Source: JACCVL01 sp963704295 | GTDB lineage: Bacteria; Actinomycetota; Actinomycetes; Propionibacteriales; Nocardioidaceae | NCBI GenBank assembly: GCA_963704295.1 | Contig: OY969884.1 | Location: 1,426,001 to 1,490,000, forward strand | Direction of reading: 5' to 3' | Length of the DNA stretch: 64,000 bases | Translations under genes and position numbers: made by a program | In this document: positions 8,801-15,474 of the stretch, in pieces | How positions within the stretch are numbered: the stretch's first letter is position 1 | Layout of the letters: every line of letters begins with the position of its first letter | The notes under the pieces: generated by a model | The model's database searches: none | Told to the model about the DNA's origin: nothing | The model's input: only the letters and a program-made list of their open reading frames with translations

Positions 8801-9766
8801 AGCCTGAACACGACGAGGCTGATCGACGACACCGAGGCGACCAACTGGGCAGGGATCAGCGCCGGCGTGAGCGTCGACGCCAGCAACCCGTTCGTGAACG
8901 TCGACCTCGCCGGTGACGAGGCGCAGCCGGTGCGCTCGGTCCAGGTCAGTGCGCTGCTCCGGCCGAGGGACCCGGCTCAGGACGAGGACCCGAACCAGCC
9001 CGACAGGGACGCCGGCAGCCGGTTCACCGCGCTGCGTCAGTTCGCCATCGAGACGTGCACCCAGAGCGCGACCAGCGACTGCTCGTCGACGGCTCCGGCC
9101 GGGGCCGGGGACTCCTACACCCGGATCTACACCAGCCCGGCGAACGCGTTCCCCAGCATCGCGCCGCGTCCGTTGGCGCCGGACCTGCTGCTGGACCGGT
9201 TCGACGTCCCGGACACGATGGCCACCCACGTGCGGCTGGTCGCCCTGGAGAACCAGTGCACCGGTTTCGACGGCTTCGCCGGGGACCAGGACGACGACCC
9301 ACTGAACAACACCGACTGCAAGACCGGCTCCACCCGGGACGAGTCGGTCCGGGCCGCGGAGCTGGAGGTCTTTCCCTTCGACTCCAGCACCCGGCCTCCG
9401 GGCGACCCCGTCGTCGCCATGACCATGGTCGGTCCGGCCACCGCAGCGCCGGGCGACCGGATCACCTACGACCTGACGTACACGAACCTGGGGCCGAACC
9501 CTTCGGAGCAGGCCACCGTCACCGACCGGCTGCCCGCCGGACTGCGGTTCGTGTCGGCGACCGGAAGCTCGGTGCTGGACGCACGCACGGTCACGTGGGA
9601 CGTGGGCACGGTCGCGGTCAACGAGACGGACACGATCTCGCTGACCACCCGGGTCCGGCGGACCACCGCACCGGGCACGGTGATCCTCAACCAGGCGCAG
9701 TTCGCGGGAGCGCTGACGTTCTCGCCGCCGGCCGCGGCCGCCACCACGGTGACGGCACTGCCGTAG
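5840..9766 (+). CDS. Secreted M36 (fungalysin) metallopeptidase with PPC-like and DUF11 domains
   Basis: 1308 residues. A signal peptide (1-36) is followed by an FTP-type propeptide (about 60-300), a beta-rich segment resembling a pre-peptidase C-terminal domain (about 305-415), the M36 catalytic domain with HEYTH at 659-663 and third zinc ligand E687 in GESWSD, then beta domains. A DUF11 repeat (about 1190-1290, with the motif YTNLGPNPSEQATVTDRLPAG) ends the protein. It is an exported zinc endopeptidase, probably for extracellular protein digestion, activated by removal of its propeptide. ATG chosen for AAAGGG 9 nt upstream. Much longer than fungal fungalysins (about 630 residues) because of the added beta domains. 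Confidence 0.93.
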   Translation: MPSAVPKRARRASVVLVAALGLLVTAMAAPGGAQPGAGAPAADILGSDSELSPFLGAPPEHGDVDRRPGRVAPTAAQLTEVRNLGATARWNDFGTPQTVVNHGGYLGSGVEGGAVADAKAWLRGHNTLFRLTDREVNRLELVGDQRMQDSAGHAVLFRQRLGGLPAAVDGMVTVGVVRDRIAFVSSSIAGDSDALGTEQLTATQAWRRAASDVGEDVTAGDVVNVRRTDGWTVFDVEGFAQPQRARLRALPSPDGNTRRVWETNVVNSIAGDALGVTSFVDAGSGQVVVRQNRVDHFAGGGLPASDYTDTFSGAYTAADPCGPRHPFTVDDQTKTIVYSASAVVLANDITIKLYDPSGTVVSSQDTGTSPEAQVYSGPIVAGDYEVEVCAFQDEDPTGSGAYEGTFTASEQSASGISYPPKWTYFLANPVLNFSSTHTADNRRTGCWESAVGGAPVADCDDPPSDLKNLAARAPWDYNFRTNTPTFKTIGNAAFTAEAWANPPTVQFGNLTPGAFGQQPFSIERDYTQPFEDVWNNERCNPTTLTPGGNDILPSVTHLFASHNRMHDFSYFLGFTEANYNLQDVNFGLQGREGDPEVGNVQSGALTGGPPLFGGRDNANQITLQDGIPGITNQYLFQPIAGAFYAPCVDGDYDFGVVGHEYTHAISNRMVGGPDSGLSGFQAGSMGESWSDQVAAEYLLAHDYSPGVSPFVEGAYVTGNTRTGIRNYRLDRNPLQFGDLGYDVTGPEVHADGEPWSAVNIDIRQAMVRKYNAAFPASDAALQRRCAQGETSAEPPAAPLSADQCPGNRRWVQLMFDSFLLQQPATSMLDARDAMLAADVMRFGGANQRLLWREFANNGFGEDASTASTEDDQPTPGYRSPLEQEGTLRITATDFGASGQPVEGTLYASRFEARISPVADTDPSTPLPSSVRMVPGRYDFVFQAEGYGLTRFRRQVRAGETNTRNLHLAPNLASTSSGATVDGFFPASSLNTTRLIDDTEATNWAGISAGVSVDASNPFVNVDLAGDEAQPVRSVQVSALLRPRDPAQDEDPNQPDRDAGSRFTALRQFAIETCTQSATSDCSSTAPAGAGDSYTRIYTSPANAFPSIAPRPLAPDLLLDRFDVPDTMATHVRLVALENQCTGFDGFAGDQDDDPLNNTDCKTGSTRDESVRAAELEVFPFDSSTRPPGDPVVAMTMVGPATAAPGDRITYDLTYTNLGPNPSEQATVTDRLPAGLRFVSATGSSVLDARTVTWDVGTVAVNETDTISLTTRVRRTTAPGTVILNQAQFAGALTFSPPAAAATTVTALP

Positions 9767-9770
9767 GCGA

Positions 9771-9842
9771 CGGCGCGCCGGCCGACCGCGGCCGGTGCGC
9801 CCTCAGCGGGGGCCGAGCCCGCCGGAGTCCTCCGGCGGGCTC
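9771..9842. terminator. Two consecutive strong hairpins between convergent genes
   Basis: The first stem pairs 9771-9780 with 9792-9801 (10 bp, one G-U). The second pairs 9815-9826 with 9831-9842, a perfect 12-bp stem with loop GTCC. They begin 5 nt after the protease stop codon and lie over the last codons of the convergent cupin gene. No U-tract follows, as is common for actinobacterial hairpin terminators. Confidence 0.6.
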
Positions 9843-10150
9843 GGAGCCGTCAGGGGCTCCTTCAGCTCGACGAACAAGACGTGCGTCGGGTCGTCGCCGG
9901 TGTTCTCGCCGGCGTGCTGCTGGGCCGGCAGCCAGTGCGCGCTGCCGGCCGTCATCTCGACGTCGCGACGCGCTCCCCCCGCGTGCAGTCGGCGGCGAAA
10001 CGAGCTCAGGGTGCACATCACGCTGTCCGGGTGCTCGTGCGGCGTGGTCCGATCCCCGGGCTGGTCCCGGTACTCGAGCACGCGTACGCGCTCGTTCTCG
10101 AAGACGACCGAGTAGTGGTCCGGGTTGGTGACGACGGGATCGAGACTCAT
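9803..10150 (-). CDS. Small cupin-domain protein
   Basis: 115 residues forming a single cupin barrel. TTPHEHPDSVMCTLSS carries the two metal-ligand histidines of cupin motif 1, and GSAHWLPAQQHAGENTG carries motif 2 histidines. Stand-alone cupins of this size bind a metal and act as dioxygenases, isomerases or ligand sensors; the substrate cannot be told. The C-terminal codons coincide with a perfect 12-bp inverted repeat that may terminate the protease gene. CAGACT lies 7 nt before the ATG and there is no Shine-Dalgarno site. Confidence 0.85.
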   Translation of the reverse strand: MSLDPVVTNPDHYSVVFENERVRVLEYRDQPGDRTTPHEHPDSVMCTLSSFRRRLHAGGARRDVEMTAGSAHWLPAQQHAGENTGDDPTHVLFVELKEPLTAPSPPEDSGGLGPR

Positions 10151-10176
10151 GCCCGCCAGTCTGCCGCCCCGCCCCG

Positions 10177-10983
10177 TCAGAACCAGCGGGAGAGCTCGAG
10201 CGCCACGCCGTCTCTCTCGACCGTCTCGGTGACGTCGTCGGCGGCCTCCTGCACGGCAAGGTCGGCCTGCCCCATCGCCACCCCACGCCCGGCCCAGCGC
10301 AGCATCTCGATGTCGTTGTTGCCGTCCCCGATGGCCAGCACGTCATCGGCGGTGACGCCGAGCCGGTTCACGACCACCTGCAGCCCGGACGCCTTGGAGA
10401 CCCCGGTGGGGGCGAGGTCGAGCCAGGCCGTGTAGCCGACGTAGTAGTTGGTGCCGTGCAGCCCGAGCTGGACGGCCAGGTCCGCGAACTCCTCGGCGGA
10501 CGCGTCCGGGCTGCGGATGATCACCCGGGTGACCGGCTCGGCCACGAGCTCCTCGACCGACTGCAGCACCATCTCGCCCTGGATCTCACCGTCCGGGAAC
10601 GCCTTGTTGATCCGGTAGCCCACGCCGATCTCCTCCACGGCGACCGCAGCGTCCGGCACGTGCTGGAGCAGCTGGGCGACCACCCGCGCGGCGTCGAAGG
10701 TCACCACGTGCACGAGCTCCAGCGGCGGGTGGTCGAAGACCACGGCCCCGTTGCTGGCCACCGCAAGCCCGCCCTCGAGCCCGAGCATCTCGACTGCGGA
10801 GAGCACGCCCGGCACCGACCGGCCGGTGGACACCACGACGTACGCGCCGGCGGCGTGCGCCTTTCGCACGGCGTCGACGACCGCGCCGGACATCAGCTCG
10901 TACCCGTCCACCCAGTCGAGCAGCGTTCCGTCGACGTCGAGAGCCACCACCTTGGGGGTCCAGCCGGCCGGCCGTCGTCTCAC
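10177..10983 (-). CDS. HAD superfamily Cof-type phosphatase
   Basis: 268 residues. Motif I is D16-V-D18-G-T in the N-terminal strand, the STGR segment gives motif II, a lysine in the cap-distal region gives motif III, and [10 protein letters not shown] near residue 220 gives motif IV; a C2-type cap lies between. Cof-like HAD enzymes dephosphorylate sugar phosphates or similar small metabolites in the cytoplasm. The GTG start overlaps the serS stop by 4 nt (GTGA), so it is translationally coupled to serS, an arrangement common in actinobacteria. Specific substrate unknown. Confidence 0.93.
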   Translation of the reverse strand: MRRRPAGWTPKVVALDVDGTLLDWVDGYELMSGAVVDAVRKAHAAGAYVVVSTGRSVPGVLSAVEMLGLEGGLAVASNGAVVFDHPPLELVHVVTFDAARVVAQLLQHVPDAAVAVEEIGVGYRINKAFPDGEIQGEMVLQSVEELVAEPVTRVIIRSPDASAEEFADLAVQLGLHGTNYYVGYTAWLDLAPTGVSKASGLQVVVNRLGVTADDVLAIGDGNNDIEMLRWAGRGVAMGQADLAVQEAADDVTETVERDGVALELSRWF

Positions 10984-12275
10984 TCGCCGGACCCCGCGGG
11001 CGTAAGGACGTCTCGTCCCTGCAGGTACGGCTGCAGCGCCTGCGGCACCCGCACCGACCCGTCCGCCTGCTGATGGTTCTCGAGCAGGGCCACGATGGTC
11101 CGCGGCACGGCGCACAGCGTGCCGTTGAGGGTGGCGGCCGGCTCGGTGCCTGCTCCGCCGGCGGTTCCGGTCCGCACCCGGGTGTCCAACCGGCGGGCCT
11201 GGAACTGGGTGCAGTTGGACGTCGAGGTCAGCTCGAGGTAGCGGTCCTGGCTGGGCAGCCACGCCTCGCAGTCGAATTTGCGGACCGCCGACAGGCCGAG
11301 GTCCCCGGCTGCCACGTCGATGACGCGGAACGGCAGCTCCAGCTCCGTCAGCCACTCGCGCTCGAAGCCGAGCAGCCGCTCGTGCTCGGCGTAGGACTCC
11401 TCGACGGTGGTGTAGGTGAACATCTCCACCTTGTCGAACCAGTGCACCCGGATGATGCCGCGGGTGTCCTTGCCGTACGAGCCGGCCTCCCGGCGGAAGC
11501 ACGGGCTGAACGCGGCGTACCGGCGGGGCAGTGAGCCGGCGTCGAGGATCTCGTCGCTGTGGTACGCCGCGAGCGGCACCTCGGACGTGCCGACCAGGTA
11601 AAGGTCGTCCTTGGGCAGGTGGTAGACGTCGTCGGCCGCCTGGCCGAGGAAGCCGGTGCCGTCCATCGCCCGCGGCTTGACCAGGGCGGGCGGCACCACC
11701 GGGGTGAAGCCCCAGGACGCGGCCCGCTGCATCGCCATCTGCACCAGGGCGAACTCCAGCATCGCGCCAACGCCGGTGAGGAAGTAGAAGCGGGCGCCGG
11801 ACACCTTGGCGCCGCGCTCGACGTCGATCGCCCGGAGGGCCACCCCGATGTCCAGGTGATCGCGGGGGGCGAACCCCTCGGCGGCGAAGTCGCGGATGGT
11901 GCCGTGGGTCTCGAGCACGACATAGTCGTCCTCGCCGCCGGCCGGTGCTCGCTCGTCGGCGACGTTGGGCAGCATCGTCATCAGCCGCTGGAACGTCGCG
12001 TCCGCCTCCGTCTGAGCCGCCTCGGCGGCCTTGACCCGGCCGGCAAGCTCCTTGGTCCCGGCGAGCAGCACGCCCCGCTCCTCCCCCGACGCCTGCGCAA
12101 CCTGCTTGCCCAGCTGCTTCTGCTCGGCTCGGAGCTGCTCGAAGGCGACGATCGCCCGCCGCCGGTCCTCGTCGGCGGCCCGCAGGTCGTCGACGACGGC
12201 CTCGGACTCGCCCCGCCGGCGCTGTGCCGCCCGGATGCGGTCGGGGTCGTCTCGCAGCAGCCGCGGGTCGATCAC
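10980..12275 (-). CDS. serS: Serine--tRNA ligase
   Basis: 431 residues, normal length. The N-terminal 100 residues form the coiled-coil arm that holds the tRNA-Ser variable arm. The class II catalytic core follows, with motif 2 in [14 protein letters not shown] and motif 3 in [19 protein letters not shown]. It charges tRNA-Ser (one such tRNA is at the left of this window) and tRNA-Sec if present. The GTG start has no ribosome-binding site but TAGGCT sits 6 nt upstream, pointing to leaderless expression. Confidence 0.98.
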   Translation of the reverse strand: MIDPRLLRDDPDRIRAAQRRRGESEAVVDDLRAADEDRRRAIVAFEQLRAEQKQLGKQVAQASGEERGVLLAGTKELAGRVKAAEAAQTEADATFQRLMTMLPNVADERAPAGGEDDYVVLETHGTIRDFAAEGFAPRDHLDIGVALRAIDVERGAKVSGARFYFLTGVGAMLEFALVQMAMQRAASWGFTPVVPPALVKPRAMDGTGFLGQAADDVYHLPKDDLYLVGTSEVPLAAYHSDEILDAGSLPRRYAAFSPCFRREAGSYGKDTRGIIRVHWFDKVEMFTYTTVEESYAEHERLLGFEREWLTELELPFRVIDVAAGDLGLSAVRKFDCEAWLPSQDRYLELTSTSNCTQFQARRLDTRVRTGTAGGAGTEPAATLNGTLCAVPRTIVALLENHQQADGSVRVPQALQPYLQGRDVLTPAGSGE

Positions 12276-12281
12276 GTCGGC

Positions 12282-12287
12282 AGCCTA
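12282..12287 (-). promoter_or_regulatory. -10 element TAGGCT of a probable leaderless promoter (serS)
   Basis: Read on the minus strand, TAGGCT is followed by 6 nt and then the GTG of serS. Another TAGGCT at 12379-12384 on the plus strand fits the divergent PAP2-DAGK gene, which by contrast has a leader of about 70 nt with AGGAGAG before its GTG. Confidence 0.6.
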
Positions 12288-12459
12288 ACGAGGCGCGGGG
12301 CGGCGGGGGGCACCGGTTTTCGCCGGACGGGGCTTCTCGACGCTTGGTGCACCGGCGCGGCGCTCAGCGGTGGACATCTAGGCTAGGCGGCCACCGGGTC
12401 ACTGGCTCGGGACCGTGTGCCCCGGCGTGACACGCCCGCCGGCCGACCCGAGGAGAGCC

Positions 12460-14049
12460 GTGTCCTTCGCTGTGAGCGCGCCCGCGGGCCACCGCCGCGC
12501 GGTGCTCGGCGTCGGGATCGGGCTGCTGCTCGCCGCCACCGTCCTCACCGTCCTGGTCGAGGCACGGTGGGGACCGCTGCGCGACCTGGACAGCGAGGTG
12601 GCCCGCGCGGCGTACGACGGAGTGGTCGGCCGCGACCTCCTGTTGCGACTGCTCCGCTTCGTCGCCGCCGCCGGGTCGAGTCTCGTGCTGCACATCGTCT
12701 TGTTGCTGGTGGCGGTCTACGCCGTGCTGCGGGGTCGGAGCCGGGTGGGTGCCTGGATCGGGCTGTCCACCGCGGTCACCGCGATCGCCTCGCCGGTGCT
12801 CAAGGACGTCTTCGACCGGCCGCGGCCGGTGTGGACCGAGCCGCTGGCGGTGGAGAACAGCTTCGCATACCCGTCCGGTCACGCGACCGCGGCCGGATTC
12901 GCGGTGGCGGCCGCCGTCCTGCTGACGCGGATGTCGGTGCAGCGGCGCGGCCGGCGGCGGTTGCTCGACGCCGGCTGGGTGACGTTGGGGCTGCTGGTGG
13001 GCCTGGACCGGATCCTGCTCGGGGTGCACTACGTCAGTGACGTGCTCGCCGGCTGGGCACTCGGTGGGGGGCTGACCCTGCTGCTCGCCGCCCTGGTCGT
13101 GCCATGGGCGGTGGCCGAGACCGGGCCGGCGGTCACGTCCACACTGGCCCGGCCGTCCCGGCTGGCGGTCGTGCTGAACCCGACGAAGGTCGCCGACGTC
13201 GCGGCGTTCCGCACCATGATCGTTGATGCGGCCGCCCGGCACGGCTGGCACCCGCCGACGTTCTACGAGACCACCCCGGACGACCCCGGGGTGGCGATGA
13301 GCGAGGCGGCGCTCGCGGCCGGCACCGACGTGGTGATCGCGGCCGGCGGGGACGGCACCGTCAGGGTGGTGTGCTCCGAGCTGGCGCGCACCGGCGTCGC
13401 GGTCGGCATCGTCCCTCTGGGCACAGGGAACCTGCTGGCCCGCAACCTTGCGCTGCCGCTCCGGATCGCCGACGCCATCGAGGTGGCCCTGTCCGGGCAG
13501 GACCGAGCGATCGACGTCGTGCAGGTCCGCGGAGACTCGTTGCCGGAGACCTGCTTCACGGTGATGGGCGGGCTCGGGCTGGATGCCGCGATCATGGCGG
13601 GCGCCTCCGAGGCGCTGAAGGCACGGATGGGCTGGCGGGCCTACGTGGTCTCCGGCCTGCGCAACCTGCGCTATCCGGCCCGGCGGGTGGAAGTGTCGGT
13701 CGACGGCGGTCCGTACGTGCGACACCGGGCGCGCACCGTCGTCGTCGGCAACGTCGGGCTGCTCCAGGCGGGGATCCCGCTGCTCCCAGACGCCCGCTTC
13801 GACGACGGCCGGCTCGACGTCGTGGTGGTCGCCCCGCAGCGCTGGTGGGGCTGGTTCACCGTCGTGGTGCGGGTGCTGCGCCGCGGTCGCACGACTGACG
13901 CCCGGCTGGCCCGGATGACCGGGACCTCCGTGGTGGTGCGCACCGGTCAGCCGCAGGCCCGCCAGCTCGACGGTGACTCGGTCGGCGAGGGTCGCGAGCT
14001 GCGGTGCCAGGTCCTGGCCGGCACGCTGCTCGTCCGGGTAGCGCGCTGA
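12460..14049 (+). CDS. Bifunctional membrane phosphatase (PAP2) - diacylglycerol/sphingosine kinase fusion
   Basis: 529 residues. The N-terminal half is a six-helix PAP2 phosphatase with K115-x6-R122-P123, P138-S-G-H141 and R184-x5-H190-x3-D194, the three lipid phosphatase motifs. The C-terminal half, from about 232, is a soluble lipid kinase with NPTK, GGDGT (296-300) and PLGTGN (319-324). One protein could therefore phosphorylate diacylglycerol and dephosphorylate phosphatidic acid or a prenyl pyrophosphate at the membrane. Both active sites look intact. AGGAGAG precedes the GTG start. Fusions of this kind are known in actinobacteria, but the physiological lipid is not clear. Confidence 0.92.
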   Translation: MSFAVSAPAGHRRAVLGVGIGLLLAATVLTVLVEARWGPLRDLDSEVARAAYDGVVGRDLLLRLLRFVAAAGSSLVLHIVLLLVAVYAVLRGRSRVGAWIGLSTAVTAIASPVLKDVFDRPRPVWTEPLAVENSFAYPSGHATAAGFAVAAAVLLTRMSVQRRGRRRLLDAGWVTLGLLVGLDRILLGVHYVSDVLAGWALGGGLTLLLAALVVPWAVAETGPAVTSTLARPSRLAVVLNPTKVADVAAFRTMIVDAAARHGWHPPTFYETTPDDPGVAMSEAALAAGTDVVIAAGGDGTVRVVCSELARTGVAVGIVPLGTGNLLARNLALPLRIADAIEVALSGQDRAIDVVQVRGDSLPETCFTVMGGLGLDAAIMAGASEALKARMGWRAYVVSGLRNLRYPARRVEVSVDGGPYVRHRARTVVVGNVGLLQAGIPLLPDARFDDGRLDVVVVAPQRWWGWFTVVVRVLRRGRTTDARLARMTGTSVVVRTGQPQARQLDGDSVGEGRELRCQVLAGTLLVRVAR

Positions 14050-14070
14050 CGTTCGGTCCGCACCGGCTCG

Positions 14071-14484
14071 TCAGCGTCGAGCGAGGGCTACCGCCTCGGT
14101 CTCCTCCGGCGACAGCTGGGTGCTGCTGGTCCAGCCGGCGATGTTCTTGGCGTACGTGCGGGTGTCCGACCGGCCGTGGATCGCGGTGAGCACGACGCCG
14201 TCCCCCTCGTCGTCGACGACGGCCAGCGACCAGGACAGGTGTCCGCCCATGTCGCCGAACGCGTCGTAACGCACCACCGCCAGGTGCCGCAACGCCCGGG
14301 CGGCCTCGACCCGGAGCTCGCTGACCGCCCGGGCGACCGCGTCCAGGTCCGGCGGCACCGCCCGTCGTGCGCGGCGGCGCGCAGACGCGGCGGACCGGCG
14401 CAGGGCGATCACGGCGACGACCAGGGCGGTGACCGCGACGGCCAGGGCGAGGATGCCGGTCACGGCTGCGACGTCTTCGCTCAC
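14071..14484 (-). CDS. DUF4446 family membrane-anchored protein
   Basis: 137 residues: an N-terminal membrane helix (about 5-28), a basic stretch, then a soluble domain with AVVRYDAFGDMGGHLSWSLAVVDDEGDGVV and a second RSDTRTYAKNI block, both characteristic of DUF4446. The function of the family is unknown. It starts 22 nt after the pheA stop, and the pair is probably one transcription unit. The open frame extends upstream into pheA; the GTG at 14484 places the membrane helix at the N-terminus and is preferred. Confidence 0.85.
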   Translation of the reverse strand: MSEDVAAVTGILALAVAVTALVVAVIALRRSAASARRRARRAVPPDLDAVARAVSELRVEAARALRHLAVVRYDAFGDMGGHLSWSLAVVDDEGDGVVLTAIHGRSDTRTYAKNIAGWTSSTQLSPEETEAVALARR

Positions 14485-14506
14485 GGGCCAGACCCTATGC
14501 GCAGCT

Positions 14507-15445
14507 TCAGCGTCCTTCGCGTAGCCGCGCCAGCCAGGACACCGCATCGGCGAAGTCGGTGTCGCCCGTGCCCGCGCGCACCGGGGTCTCCACCCCGTCC
14601 AGGCGCGGGTACGAGCCCAAGAAGCGGACGTCGGCGCACACCCGGCGCAGTCCCATCAGGGCCTCGCCCACCCGGGCCTCGGCCACATGCCCCTCGCAGT
14701 CGATGGAGAAGCAGTACCGGCCCAGCGCGGTCCCGGTCGGCCGGGACTCGATCCGGGTCAGGTTGACCCCACGCAGCGCGAACTGGTCCAGCACTTCCAT
14801 CAGAGCGCCCGGGTGGTCATCCCGGATGAACGCGACCACGCTGGTCTTGTCCGCGCCGGTCCGTGGCGGCAGGCCCCCGGGCCGGGACACCAGGACGAAC
14901 CGGGTGACGGCGTCCGGGTTGTCGCCGATCCGGTGCGCGAGCACCGCGAGCCGGTAATGCTCGGCGGCGATCGGTGCCGCGATCGCCGCGTCGTAGACCG
15001 CGTCCGGTCCGGCGACCGACGCCGCGGCCTGGGCGGTCGACCCGACCGGCACCACCTCCACGCCGGGCAGGTGCCGCGCCAGCCAGCCGCGGCACTGCGC
15101 GGCCGCGTGCGGGTGGGTGGCCACCGTCCGCACCGCGTACAGGTCGCGGCCCGGCCGGCTGAGCAGCGCCAGCTCCACCGGGACGGTCACCTCCCGGGTG
15201 ATGACCAGCGGATCGCCCACCGCCAACTCGTCGAGCGTGACCGACACCGCCCCCTCGACGGAGTTCTCCAGCGGGACGACCGCACCGTCGGCGGCGCCCT
15301 CCCGCACCGCGTCGAGTGCCTCGGTGACCCCGAGGTATGGCTCCGCCCGGGCGGTCCGAGCGGCCGGCAGAGCGCGCAGCGCCTGCTCGGTGAAGGTGCC
15401 CGCCGGTCCCAGGTAGGCGTAGCGGGCAGGAGGGACTCCGGGCAT
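14507..15445 (-). CDS. pheA: Prephenate dehydratase
   Basis: 312 residues. The N-terminal PDT domain opens with YLGPAGTFTEQA and holds the VTRF motif at its end; the C-terminal ACT domain contains the ESRP motif (RIESRPTG) that binds phenylalanine. The enzyme converts prephenate to phenylpyruvate in phenylalanine synthesis and is feedback-inhibited through the ACT domain. There is no chorismate mutase domain. TACGCT lies 6 nt before the ATG with no Shine-Dalgarno site, so the start is probably leaderless; it is divergent from the larBC gene. Confidence 0.97.
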   Translation of the reverse strand: MPGVPPARYAYLGPAGTFTEQALRALPAARTARAEPYLGVTEALDAVREGAADGAVVPLENSVEGAVSVTLDELAVGDPLVITREVTVPVELALLSRPGRDLYAVRTVATHPHAAAQCRGWLARHLPGVEVVPVGSTAQAAASVAGPDAVYDAAIAAPIAAEHYRLAVLAHRIGDNPDAVTRFVLVSRPGGLPPRTGADKTSVVAFIRDDHPGALMEVLDQFALRGVNLTRIESRPTGTALGRYCFSIDCEGHVAEARVGEALMGLRRVCADVRFLGSYPRLDGVETPVRAGTGDTDFADAVSWLARLREGR

Positions 15446-15451
15446 CGGGCC

Positions 15452-15467
15452 AGCGTAGGGCTACATT
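15452..15467. promoter_or_regulatory. Back-to-back -10 elements for pheA and the larBC fusion
   Basis: TACGCT on the minus strand (15452-15457) is 6 nt from the pheA ATG, and TACATT on the plus strand (15462-15467) is 7 nt from the GTG of the LarB-LarC gene. The 29-bp gap has no Shine-Dalgarno site for either gene, so both probably begin at their start codon and compete for polymerase. Confidence 0.5.
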
Positions 15468-15474
15468 CGCGGCC

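Noticed and set aside
12364..13725. A 453-codon minus-strand frame opposite the PAP2-DAGK gene
   Set aside because: It is rich in His, Arg, Gln and Pro with no domain and is fully antisense to a gene with both active sites intact.
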